This document shows positions 43,581-54,468 of a stretch of 64,000 bases of DNA, one piece after another (within the stretch, counting starts at the first letter, position 1; every line of letters starts with the position of its first letter). The notes beneath the pieces are model-generated. The model had not been told where the DNA came from, made no database searches, and saw only the letters and a program-made list of their open reading frames with translations. The DNA lies in assembly GCA_963853835.1 (NCBI GenBank), contig OY970820.1, positions 14,435,373 to 14,499,372 on the forward strand, read 5' to 3'. Source of the DNA: Calendula officinalis. Taxonomy: Eukaryota; Streptophyta; Magnoliopsida; Asterales; Asteraceae. A program made the position numbers and the translations under genes.

Positions 43581-44199
43581 TGTTAGAGCAAAACACAGAT
43601 CAACTTATTACTGATGCTGCAGTTAGTACTAATCATACTTAGTACTGATGGGGCAGAACATGTTACTACTGATGAAGTTGATACTGGTGTATACTATAAC
43701 TTAGTTACTACTAATCATGCAAAGATTGAAGATACTACTGATCTTAGTAGTTACTACTGACGATGGTTTCTGGACTTACTACTGATCACCAAGTTTACTA
43801 CTGATGTTACATATTTACTACTGGTGATGAGTTTTACTACTGATACGCGTTTTTGGAGAATATCAAGTCCGAGATCTTCGTAGAGATAGTTATAGAATGT
43901 AAATCAATGTATATTTTTATTATTCAATGTAAATCAAAGTCCTAGAATAACTAGGGTAAATAGTTTAGCTTCAAGGACTATTATAAATAGTTCCTTACGA
44001 ATTGTAAACGTACGTGTGTATTGTTAACTCAATAATATACATTGAAGCTTTTTGTGAAACTGTGTTCTTAATACTTTCGCATATTATTTACAGTTCATCG
44101 TTCTTAATTACATTGATATAGTGTTGATCCGCTGCAACTTCTATATTCAATTAGATCTAAAGTGTTTATTAACTTTTCTATAGTTAATCGATCCTGACA
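43581..44199 (+). repeat. 3' LTR
   Basis: 619 bp, with three transitions relative to the 5' LTR. One (43713) changes the second TACTACTG to TACTACTA. Followed by the target duplication gattt. Confidence 0.95.
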
Positions 44200-44204
44200 G
44201 ATTT

Positions 44205-45484
44205 CTAGATAAGTCTCTTTTGTAAAAATTGAGCTTTGGGTATGCTATTGAATCGATGGTAAAATTAGTGCATAAATGCTAAACCTAAAATCAATTATTA
44301 CACCCGTGGGGTTGAGTAGTTTCTTATTGCATTTATTTTGATTAGTGGTACATCGTTCATAATTTATGTTTCAACTTCTTTCATTGTTGACAGAGTTTGC
44401 AATTGAGGTCTTGAGGTTCAAGTTAATGAAAAGAATAAATGGTCCGAGTGACCAGTCAAGAAAAGTAAATGTTTTTTTTTTCATTTAGTATCTAATTTGG
44501 CAATGTTTGTACGGTAATAAAGATGTATCTAATTAAGCTACTATAAGATCTTTTTATTTGTCTCTCACCTCATATCTGATTAATGGCATTCTGGGTATGT
44601 TGAAGGTGCTGCTTACGACTTACTCCGTATTAATTAATGCATGCTACTCTTTGACTTATGTCCGAAAAGTGTTGCAGGTAAAGGAGGATCAGTTGAAACC
44701 GATATGTTTTCTTTTAATAATATTTATATTATTATTCGACATAAATATTGTTTTGCTTTGCTTGAATTATGCAAAGACTCCTATGACGAGTCAGGTTTTA
44801 ATATCAGTTACAAATGTGCAGTCGATTGGTATCATTGGGTAAGGATTGGCTTTGCTTTGCTTGAAATATGCAAAGACTCATGTTGCTTATGTGTTCATTA
44901 CAGTTGCACTTAGCGTAAGCTTTTTAGTTAAGCTATACTCTTGTTAAATATGCAATTTAGCTTTAATTTTCCTTTTATTTTTGTTTTTTAAATGTCAACC
45001 CATATAAATTAAAGGATTATATAAACCAGTTATTAGCAGTCACAAAATTTGTAAGAGATATATTAGTTCCTGTAGGGCAAGAGTTATAGTCCGGATATTA
45101 GATTGTAATTTCTTTTTGCGATTAACAAAAAAATTATTATTCGTTCCCAAGAAAAAAAAAAGAGACAATCAAGGTAAATAACAAGTTTAGAATAAAATTG
45201 AACCATAATGACGAGGTATTTGATCGCCTTTAGGACAATGCCAATTATGTTGTTTTAACTCTTTTTTTTGTGTTGAATATTAGGTTTTAAGTGGTTATGG
45301 TTGAAATATCACTGTTTAAGTTGTGTTTGAATAAAGAGATGCTACAAAACTAGGTTAGTCAATATATGAGGAGTTTTTAGAAGGTCCTTAACAAGTACTA
45401 TTGGTGCTACACCCACCAAGTACTATAGTCACCACTCATCACCAAAATCACTACTTATCATTAACCATAATTGCGCATCACCAC
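44205..45484. other. Spacer downstream of the retrotransposon, no gene supported
   Basis: This is the right flank of the insertion. It has short ORFs and a local repeat (gctttgcttgaattatgcaa near 44750 and gctttgcttgaaatatgcaa near 44852) but no recognised exon of the interrupted synthetase-like fragment. Confidence 0.45.
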
Positions 45485-45625
45485 TAGGGGTGAAATCGGT
45501 CTGAACCGAACCGAAACTGATAGATCCGAAACAAAAAATGATGAATTTTCAAAAGCGAACCGATAACATGGTTTCAGTCCGTTTTCATTTTGGTTCGGTT
45601 TTTTCGGTCCAAATGCTCACCCCTA
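45485..45625. mobile_element. Short hAT-type MITE, TAGGGGTGA ends
   Basis: The ends are taggggtgaaatcggtc (45485) and, on the other strand, taggggtgagcatttggacc (45625). A perfect 8-bp duplication, atcaccac, lies at 45477-45484 and 45626-45633. It is 141 bp and its interior has gaaccgaacc/ggttcggtt words in opposite orientation. Confidence 0.88.
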
Positions 45626-45721
45626 ATCACCACCCACCAACAAGACTATTGTCACCATCAACTAACATTACACACCATCACCAATCACCATGACTATCGC
45701 CACCACCACCAACACTATCGG

Positions 45722-45762
45722 CACAGGGTACCCGCCGCCGCATTGCGCGGGTACCCTGCTAG
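45722..45762 (+). mobile_element. Helitron 3' terminus
   Basis: A strong hairpin, gggtacccg (45726-45734) with cgggtaccc (45748-45756), lies just before CTAG (45759-45762), followed by T. The loop and 3' arm share gccgcattgcgcgggta with the terminus at 10338, so both belong to one family. The 5' end was not located. Confidence 0.7.
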
Positions 45763-45781
45763 TCTTCCTATAAAAGCAACA

Positions 45782-45911
45782 AAATAGTAAAAAGTGTGGG
45801 TCCCCATTCATTCTAATTACCCAATTTAATTTCACTAATCTCATGTTACCTTATTTTGCCTTAAAAAACGTAAACTTTAAAGTGATTAAGTTATTTTAAT
45901 ACAAGGAAGTA
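45782..45911. mobile_element. Worn Stowaway-like MITE, right part
   Basis: The right end (attaagttattttaataca, then aggaagta) resembles a mutated inverse of the cttcctccgtatcaaaataa terminus. The word gtgggtccccattcatt recalls the inner gggtcccact words of the copy at 1647. The left end is not clear. Confidence 0.4.
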
Positions 45912-46164
45912 TGGTTTAATACACAATCACATTTGACTTTTTTTTATCCTTAAAATTTTCTCGCGGGACTTTAGTACTTTACTGGACTGCCTTGTACATT
46001 AACCGGGTTCAAATATCATAATAAAACCCACCATAATTTTATCATCTTCTCTCCTCCGAATTTCCCTCCATTCTGAAATTTATGTTTTCACGTAATTTTT
46101 CACTCACAAATTGAGATCTGATCGCCTTAATTAAGAGCGTGATTTCAAAGAACTCTTAACAACA

Positions 46165-47740
46165 ATGGATAAACCCTTTGCCCAATATAGGGTTGTATTT
46201 TTGGGCGATATGAAAGTGGGCAAAACCAGCATCATTACCAGAGACATTCATCAAAAAATGGACTACGCCTATAAGGTACAATTCAATGGGATTATGTTTG
46301 TAATATATTATGTAGATATAAGGTTGGGTATAATTTTGGTTACTTGATCAGAAAGTTGTTCATAATTGAGATTAAAATAAGTAAATCAGATATGTATAGG
46401 TGGGAGGCCAAGGAAAACCCTACCCTTAAGATGAATATAGTTTAAGCACTCAAACATCATAGCAACCAGGTTAATACCGACTTCATAGAGGTCACAAGTT
46501 CTTTAATTAGTGCAGATATCCAATCAGAAGTCTGTTGGGCTTTTTTATGCTCACATTGTTATTTATATCAACTCCAGCCTACCATTGGTATCGATTTCTT
46601 CTCATAAACAATGTGCCTTGAAGATAAAACAGTTCGATTACAGCTTTGGTAAGTCTACGCCCAGTGTTTTTCTTTTTTTGTAATTAAAAATATCCACCAT
46701 TTTTATTCAGTGCAAAACATTTCAGGGATACTGCTGGGCAGGAGAGATTTAGGAGTCGTATTCCAAATTATATAAAAGATTCATCAGTTGCAGTGATTGT
46801 GTATGATGTTACCAGTAAGTATATAATTATATTGCATTCTCACTGCTTTTATTAAATTGCGTATAATAAGTTACTTCTCAGATCGACAGTCATTTTTGAA
46901 CACTGCAAAGTGGATAGAACATGTACGTACCCATCACAGAAGCGATGTGATTATAGTCCTTGTTGAGAACAAAATTGATGATGCTGACAAAAGGTGTGAT
47001 TTTACTTACTAATCTGCTTTAATCATGAAATTAATAGCCTTTTTTTTAATAACACTAGTCTTAGATGCAACTTATATGTTGCAACTGTTTGGACGGTGCT
47101 GACTTTTTGATAGTCAAACAGGGAAGTGTCATATGAAGAAGGATACGCAAAAGCTCATGAACATGGAGCCATGTTTGTAGAAACGAGTGCAAAATCAGGA
47201 TCTAACATTAAGGTAACATACTCATCACACTCTTAACCTCTAGGGTGTAGCAAAAAAATAACACACAATTTATGAATTATTTTGTAGGCTTTATTCCAAA
47301 AGATTGCTGCTGAATTGCCTCCGGGTGAGATTGTTCCTCCACCTGGTCATCATGCTGAAGCACGAGAGCCCGTTAACAAACAAACTGCATCTTCTGACAC
47401 ATTTTCATCAATTCCTACTTCTTTCTCTTTCACATGTTCATTATCTAAACCCGATATGACGATTGAAGAGTTGCAGAAATTGGGACCATGGATGGTAGAA
47501 TCTATGACCTTAATGGCACGTGCATTGAACACTCCATTGCCACCCTTCCATTATGGTCAAACTTCTTCACATATTCCAACTAACTCTGGTACCCATGTTG
47601 GTAGATCTGAGCCCGATGCCACTAACAGGAGCTCGTTTTTACTCGGGTTAAATATAAGGCCAATTGTAAGAATATTTCGTGGTCTTTGTGGTGCTTTATT
47701 CATTCTCTTTGTGTTGAACTGTTTTGTAATTCTTCTCTAG
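46165..47740 (+). pseudogene. Rab6-derived GTPase copy A, with a new hydrophobic C-terminus and an early stop
   Basis: Six exons match the intact Rab6 gene in length and phase: 46165-46275, 46578-46648, 46726-46814, 46882-46993, 47122-47212 and about 47288-47740. Exon 1 has GDMKVGKTSI; exons 3-5 retain DTAGQE, NKID and ETSAK. In exon 2, TAA at 46605-46607 stops translation after about 45 residues. Exon 6 keeps the family start (ALFQKIAAELP), then diverges completely: about 140 residues, Pro/Ser-rich, with EELQKLGPWMVESMTLMARA, ending in a hydrophobic segment (CGALFILFVLNCFVILL). There is no prenylation cysteine. If expressed, the ancestor would have been tail-anchored rather than prenylated. 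Confidence 0.8.
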
Positions 47741-48494
47741 CTTCTTGTTAGAGGTTTTATTCTATATATATGTATATATCTTTATGTTGTCCCCTTTCCC
47801 CTCTTTTGCCATTAAAAAAAAGGTACTATTAAAAACAATAAATATTCTAAAAAGTCAAACTGACTTTCTTTCTCTTTTTAAACTAAAATTGTATTTTAAT
47901 TAAAATTATTATAAGGGCTTCACCATTAATTATCTCCTAAAAATTTGTCCAAAATAGAAATTAGAATTTGTTTTTGATGAGATAGAGAGAGTAATATATT
48001 ATTTTTATTCTCATGTGCATAAATTTGGAGATACCTTCTGTATATCTTTATTTTTTGGCAAATTGAATGATAATCGAAAGAATTCGGATATTTCGGATTA
48101 TCCGATATCATTTGGATATTCGAAATTTCGGATACAGTGAAATCCGTTATCCGAAACTTTTAGATATCCGAAAATGAATACCCCTACCCTATATGTGTAT
48201 GTTAAGTTCACACAAAAATTATAAGATTTATTATTTATATGATATTCTTCTATATATACAAATGTGATTCATGGGCTACTGTTCATTACAAAAGACAAAC
48301 GGGGTTATAAGAAGACGGAGTTAAACATTGCAATATACAAAGAGACCTTTTTTACAGCCAATACATTTTATATTTGAAGTAGGTGCCCTCAATTTCTTTT
48401 TGCGCCATCTTCTTTATTCAATTTTGTCTATATATTATTAAACCAATAACTACACTGTACTGTTTTATATTACTAATAATGTATATTATATAAC

Positions 48495-48568
<74 letters not shown>

Positions 48569-48966
48569 GTATATAATATCCTCACACCAAATACAAAATA
48601 AATACGTACAATAATGCATGAACCACATTCAAAATTATTAATTATGTTATAATTTTTAAGCTACAAGTAATTTGTCCAACATGTTTGTTTTTTTTAACTC
48701 TCTCATTACACTTTATTTTGCTATTTGAAATTACTAACACATGATTAATAAGCAGGTAAATTTGTATTACATAATCACTTGATCTTTTGTAACTTTCAAA
48801 AATATAATAAAATATAATATAGGATTTATAACTCCGCAGCAACGCGTGGTCGATCTACACTTGTTTGTATTTATATGTGAAGTTTAAAAAAATATCATAT
48901 CTAAATTTATAATTATATGTTATTATTACCTTGTTGAGAAAAAAAAAAAAAAAAGCAGGCACGAAA
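47741..48966. other. Spacer between Rab copies; one decayed repeat and a microsatellite
   Basis: At about 48062-48190 words such as ggatatttcgg and ggatatccgaaaatgaatacc(c)ccta recall the 20439-20788 hAT-like family, but only one end is clear. The microsatellite is listed separately. No gene is supported. Confidence 0.45.
48494..48567 (+). repeat. (AAT)n microsatellite
   Basis: About 24 units of ata/aat with one interruption (aca). Likely polymorphic. Confidence 0.9.
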
Positions 48967-50322
48967 CGGGTTCAAATATCAAAATGAAACCCACCATTTT
49001 TTCAGGGGTGGTCTTCTCTCCTCCGAATTTCCCTCCATTCTCGAATTTATGTTTTCACTCACAGATTGAGATCTGATCGCCCTAATTAAGAGCGTGATTT
49101 CGAAGAGCTCTGACAATAATGGAGAAACCCTTGGCCAAATATAAGGTTATATTTTTGGGCGATGCAAAAGTCGGCAAAACCAGCATCCTCACCAGATTCA
49201 TGTATCAAAAATTCGACTACGCCTATCAGGTACTGGGATTATGTTTGTAATAATTAAAAGTGGATATATATTATTTAGATATAAGGTTGGGTTGAATTTT
49301 GGTTACTTGATCAGAATAGTTGTTGATAATTAAGATTAAAATAAGCAAATCAGGTATACCTAGGTCTTAATTGTACCACCAAGGAAACCTGCCCCTTGAA
49401 GATGAATATATAGTTGAAGCACTCATAGTAATCCTACAGTGACATGGAAGTAAGCATAGTTCTAAAAAACTCACCAAAGCTTAATGCTTCCATGGTCCAA
49501 AGCTTGGGGCGTAAGACTTAATGTATGTTAAATTAAGGTCCAACTTAGCCCACATTTACCCGTCCTAAGCTATGCTTTTTAGATACATTAAAAGTAATAA
49601 TCTAAGTTAAGGTGCATGTGGGTTCAAGTATTGTTGTGGACAAAAATGGTGTAAATTTAGGGGGTGTGTGTTAGCTGTTAAAAAAATACAGATCTTCCAT
49701 CTTCAAGGATACATGTTAATCATGCCTTTTGTCTTTTATCCTGATCAGTTGTATATTGTGTTTCAATCAGAAGTCTGTTGGGCTTTTTTATGCTCACATT
49801 GTTATTTATATCAACTCCAGCCTACCATTGGTGTCGATTGGTTGTCAAAAACAATGTACTTTGAAGATAACACAGTTCGATTACAGATTTGGTAAGTCTA
49901 TGTCCAGTGTTTTTATTTTCTTTGTCTAATTAAAACAATATCCCCCATTTTTATTCAGTGCAAAACATTTCAGGGATGCTTGTGGGCAGGAGAGATTTAG
50001 GCATCTTATTCCATCTTATATAAAAGATTCACCAGTTGCAGTGATTGTATATGATGTTACCAGTAAGTATATTATATATTGCATTCATTCTCACTGCTTT
50101 TATTAATTAAATTGCACATATGCATATAATAAGTGAAGTTGCCTTTGTTACTTGTCAGATCGACACTCATTTTTTAAGACTTCCATGTGGATAGAAATGG
50201 TACGTACCCAACACGGAAGCAATGCGATTATAGTCCTTGTTGAGAACAAAATTGATCATGTTGACAAAAGGTGTGATTTTACTTACCAATCTGCTTTAAT
50301 CATGAATTTAATAGCCTTTTTT

Positions 50323-50800
50323 TAGAGTAAATTACACGGAAGGTCCTTGTGGTATACCATTAATTACAACCTCAGTCCCTAAACCTTGTTTATTACACTG
50401 GACGTCCCTGGTGTAACGATTTTGTTTCACCCATGGTCCCTACTGCACTTAACTTTCTTTAAATGACCAAAATACCCTTTTGGCATTTTGTAATAAAGTG
50501 GAGATAAAGGACTGTGAATGTAATAAGTGATAAACTACAGGAACCCTTTTGGCATTGTGTAATAAAGTGGGTGGTGAGTCTAAATGTGATGGAAGAATAT
50601 GGATAAAAGAGAAAAAAAACCATTTAATAGAGTAAATTTCACGGATAGTCCTATATTACATTCACAGTCCTATATTTTTGTTCTTACCCTGCATTAAACT
50701 AATTTCAATCTTTTGAACATTGTTAAACTATTCATTATTATTACAGTAAACCGCAATCTATAAAGTCAACTCTATTAAAAAAAATCATAAATTGTGCATT
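50323..50800. mobile_element. Repeat insertion in intron 4 of Rab copy B
   Basis: It begins gagtaaattacacggaaggtcc and contains cagtccctaaacc, gacgtccctggtgtaacgat and ccatggtccctactgc. A second shorter motif start (gagtaaatttcacggatagtcc) is at about 50634. A direct copy of the first 190 bp recurs at 51030. Ends of this kind resemble Mutator-like TIRs, but no inverted partner or duplication was found. Confidence 0.5.
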
Positions 50801-51029
50801 TTGTACATGTTTTTGCTACACCCTAGACTAGAGGTTAAGATTGTGAGTATGTTACCTTAATGTTAAATCCTGATTTTGCACTCGTTTCTACAAACATGGC
50901 TCCATGTTCATGAGCTTTTGCGTATCCTTCTTCATATGACACTTCCCTGTTTGACTATCAAAAAGTCAGCGCCATCCAAACAGTTGCAACATATAAGTTG
51001 CATCTAAGACTAGTGTTATTAAAAAAAAA

Positions 51030-51240
51030 GGAGTATATTAAACGGAGGGTCCATGTGGTATACCACTAATTACAATCTCAGTCCTTGAACTTCGTTTATT
51101 ACACTGGTCGTCCCTGGTGTATCGATTTTGTTACACCCACGGTCCCTACTACCCTTAACTTTTTTTAAATAACCAATATACCCTTTTGGCATTTTGTAAT
51201 AAAGCAAAAATATAGGACTGTGAATGTAATAAGTGATAAA
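51030..51240. mobile_element. Second copy of the same repeat, on the other side of the inverted exon
   Basis: gagtatattaaacggagggtcc... runs parallel to 50323-50545, in the same orientation, about 85-90% alike by eye. It ends near aatgtaataagtgataaa. Confidence 0.6.
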
Positions 51241-51795
51241 AATGCTTGCCAAGAAAATCATGAGGCAAGGCCCCCTATTAAAAGTAAAGGTGTCAAGAGA
51301 TGTCAGAAATGTCAACTCCTTTGATAGGCTTTATTCGTAAAGATTGCTACTGAATTGCCTCCAGGTGTGATTGTTCCTCCACCTGATCATGCTGCTAAGC
51401 CCGAGAAACCTGAAGCACGAGTGCCCGTTAACAAACAAACTGCATCTTCTGACACATTTTCATCAATTCCTACTTCTTTTTCTTTCACATGTTCATTATC
51501 TAGACCCGTTATGACGATTGAGGAGTTGCAGATGTTGGGACCATGGATGGTAGAATCTATGACCTTAATGGCACGTGCATTGCACACTCCATTGCCACCC
51601 TTCCATTATGGTCAAACTTCTTCACATATTCCAACTAACTCTGGCACCCATGTTTGTGGATCTGAGCCCGATGCCACTAACTGGCGCTCGTTTTTACTTG
51701 GGTTAAATATACGGCCAATTGTAAGAATATTTCGTGGTCTTTGTGGTGCTTTTCTCCTTCTCTTTGTCTTTAACTGTTTTGTAATTCTCCTCTAG

Positions 51796-52771
51796 ACTTC
51801 TTCTTAGAGGTTTCATTCTATATATATATATGTATATATCTTTCTGTTGGGTGGTAGGGGGTGATGGTTCTGCCAAATTCCCTTTTTCCCTTTTTTCCGT
51901 TAAAAAAAATGACATGTGTTGATTATAATCTTGGCGTCACATACTTTACTTTATTTCTAAAACTAGTTTCTTTATTGTCGGTCTTTTAGGCTTGCACTTT
52001 TTGGTTTGTTCCGACACTTATAGTTTTTAGTAATGGTTATGACTATGATTGTCTTTACATGTTAGCCATTATTTAAATAAGCCCAATCCATATAAGGGTT
52101 TAGCCAAGGCTTCTTTTGTCTTTTTTACGGATTAAGTTCTGGGTTAATTAATTATGTCTGTCTAGATAAATAACTTTTCTTATTTATTTTACATGCTTAA
52201 TGAAAAGTCCTAATAATAAAATTTGACCATTTAAGATTCAAGGTCTCATTGTTGTAAACAAATATAACTAGGTGCTATATAAATCTGATTTGAAATTTAA
52301 AATAAAATTGTATTTTAAAAAATAAATTAGAAATTAAATATTTTTCTAACTTGACTCTATAAAAAATGTAGTTGTAATTAATATAAATTGGATAGAATGA
52401 TAGATATTAAAAGAAAAAATGTGAGTTAACGAAGAAAACATCATCTCACGTTTTCGGTTAAGTTATTGCAGGACTCAAGAATCAGTTTTGATAGAAGAAG
52501 AAATGTGTAGTTTAAAAACTCTATCAATAATCTTTAGTTTTTAACGAATCTTTGTCAATCACGATTTGTTAATCAACGGAATCACTATAGACAGAATGCA
52601 AAATACAAACGGGCCTCCTCCATTGTAATGACCTCCAAAACCAACACATCCATCTCTTCGTATAATTTATATACATTGTAATATAATACACAAATATCAA
52701 AATACATAAACTTTACTTGTTATTAGAAAGAAAAAAATGGCAACCAAGATTAATAAAAATATGGTTTAGAT
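51796..52771. other. Spacer, no gene seen
   Basis: AT-rich sequence between Rab copy B and the 3' end of the LEA gene. No transposon ends were recognised. Confidence 0.5.
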
Positions 52772-54468
52772 TCATTCTTTGTTCTGGGTATTTAGGTTAG
52801 AGTGGTTTATCCTTGCTGCCGCGGCTAGTGACGCTGCAACGCCGCCAGGACGAGTGGTCAAGTTTGGGTCATTTCTCAACTCGGCTCCGATGACACCCTC
52901 CGCATCTCTACGTGTCACCGGTTTGTCTGCCGGCAGCTTTGAAGTTGCTTCCTGTTTCATATCAAATGATTTCATATTTTAGGCAAAATATTAGCAAAAT
53001 CCTAAATTAATTAATGTTGACTTTTAGGCATTAACTTATCATGTTACACCTATTTGGACCGTTTTCACATAAACGGGTTAAAATCAGGGGTTTTAAAAAA
53101 TATCTGAATAATGGGTTTCTGAAATCCGGATATCTAAAAAGGCGAACGTCCGAGTTTCGAATACCAGATGCAGAAAGTGTTTTCAAAATTTTCGGATATC
53201 CAGTATCCGAAATATAAAAAAAAAAAAACTGAGATATTAGAAAAATATCTGATTTTTTTGAAAAATATTTGAATAATTTGTTTTTTTTTTGTTCCAGATA
53301 CCGGATCCGGATTAGAAAAATTCACTATGCGAAATCTTGGTACCCGGTTTTGAACATCCCTAATTGAAATGGTGGTGGTGTATAGTGTATGCTTACCGCT
53401 AGAATCTCGCTCAACTTGGTTTTCTCATCTTCTCGTGTGAGTCGAGCGTTTCGTGTGGCGGCTGATTGAGCTGCCGCCGCAACACCGCCAGGCACAATGT
53501 TGGTGCGACCAGTGGCCCTTACTTCTGCCGCTTGTATGGCGGCGGCATCACTGTAATCCACCGGCCTGCTGCCAGCGGTTAAAGCTGTAGCTTCGAGTGC
53601 CTCTCCAATGGTGATGCTTCCTTGTAGAAACATGATTAGTTCTGATCCCGATGGCGATGATGCCTGCGGACTGTTTTTCCTGCTAACCTTCATATTTTCA
53701 GTTCACGTAATTCATTAGCATTGCCGGTTTTTCTCTATACAATTTACTCTAACTATAGTTCAATTATGTTATAAGACACCCATTTAATCCGGGTTTTCAT
53801 GACATGAATATGTGAATGAAACGTGCATATGTTTTTATCAAATTTTGTGTTAAGTGAAGATCAAATATCACTATTAGAAAAGCTGTCAATGCCAACGAGC
53901 AAAATACGTTGGTAATTTGGCTAAATCCGTTGGTAATCCAGTTTACGAATGGGATTACCAATGGAAATTGTCTGTCAGTCTAAGGTTCGTGGGTAAATTT
54001 ATTTACTGAAAACATTTCACTCGCACTTTTTTGTGTATAACTAAATCATTTAGACACTTTTATGACTGGTCTTATTTATTTATATCTAATAGCAATTTTT
54101 TTCTTTATGTCACCATACAAATTTTGTCATAGCGCGGCTATGGGAAAACATCAATAAAAGCGTAAAGTTGTCGGATACCAGCGTTTTTAAAACTTAATCT
54201 CTTGAAATGGTTTCTCAGGTCTTTCTACACGAAGGTCATCTTTTTCGGGAAAAACGAACATGAAGCAATAAGGCGATTACCACCAAGCTAAACACTCGAC
54301 AACTATCGTGTATTCTTGTGCTTGTTATATACATCTAACTTGACTCACCTGACCTTCATTGATCGTTGCTTTGAGATCTTTACGTTCTTGAATATCGGCC
54401 GCAACATTACTAAGGGATTCTCGGGCTTCTTCATCAAATTGAGGTTTCATAGGTTGTTCTTGGCTCAT
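52772..54468 (-). CDS. Seed maturation protein (SMP-domain LEA protein, D-34 type)
   Basis: Three exons on the minus strand: 54468-54349, about 53663-53397 and 52951-52772, giving about 188 aa. Exon 1 encodes MSQEQPMKPQFDEEARESL. Exon 2 has ITIGEALEATAL, DYSDAAAIQAAEVRATG and VPGGVAAAAQSAATRNAR. Exon 3 has KLPADKPVTRRDAEGVIGAE and RPGGVAASLAAAARIN. The two similar VPGGVAA/RPGGVAA blocks are the paired halves of the SMP fold. These hydrophilic proteins accumulate in late seed development and are linked to desiccation tolerance and seed longevity. The exon 2 acceptor could instead lie 24 nt upstream (53687), adding eight residues in frame. An hAT-like MITE sits in intron 2. Confidence 0.88.
53085..53362. 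mobile_element. hAT-like MITE in intron 2 of the LEA gene
   Basis: The right end, on the other strand, is tagggatgttcaaaaccggg, identical to the start of the element at 20439. The left end is a worn caggggttttaaaaaatatc. The flanks gttaaaat and attgaaat match in six of eight bases. It is non-coding and does not disturb the splice sites. Confidence 0.7.

Larger units (their letters stand above)
32779..44199 (+). mobile_element. Sirevirus-like Copia LTR retrotransposon, complete, 11.4 kb
   Basis: Two 619-bp LTRs (32779-33397 and 43581-44199) begin TGTTAGAGC and end CCTGACA, and a 5-bp duplication, gattt, flanks them (32774-32778, 44200-44204). The primer site TGGTATCAGAGC (33400-33411) matches initiator tRNA-Met, and the polypurine tract is 43571-43579. 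The order gag, protease, integrase, reverse transcriptase, RNase H is Copia (Pseudoviridae). A long gag with two zinc knuckles and a third ORF after pol indicate the Sirevirus genus. The LTRs differ at three sites (32911/43713, 33118/43920, 33277/44079), all transitions, about 0.5%, so the insertion is young. gag and pol each carry a nonsense codon; the third ORF is open. Confidence 0.95.
49119..51795 (+). pseudogene. Rab6-derived GTPase copy B, with exon 5 inverted in place
   Basis: Exons 1-4 (49119-49229, 49821-49891, 49974-50062, 50159-50270) match the Rab6 exon lengths exactly. G1 is GDAKVGKT; G3 has changed from DTAGQE to DACGQE; G4 is NKID. Exon 5 (91 nt) lies on the minus strand at 50946-50856, complete with its splice sites, inside a segment of about 50807-51030 that is the reverse complement of copy A's region. 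Exon 6 (51328-51795) is forward, reads ALFVKIATELP and has the same new C-terminus and hydrophobic end as copy A. Skipping exon 5 would shift the frame, so a full protein cannot be made. Repeats flank the inversion (50323 and 51030). Confidence 0.82.

Noticed and set aside
48830..48880. Helitron 3' end on the minus strand (ccacgcgttgctgcgg)
   Set aside because: The hairpin is partial and the expected CTRR is changed to CTAT; too decayed to call.
50159..51795. Rescue of Rab copy B by skipping the inverted exon
   Set aside because: Exon 4 ends two bases into a codon and exon 6 begins a new codon, so direct joining shifts the frame. The G3 motif is also changed.
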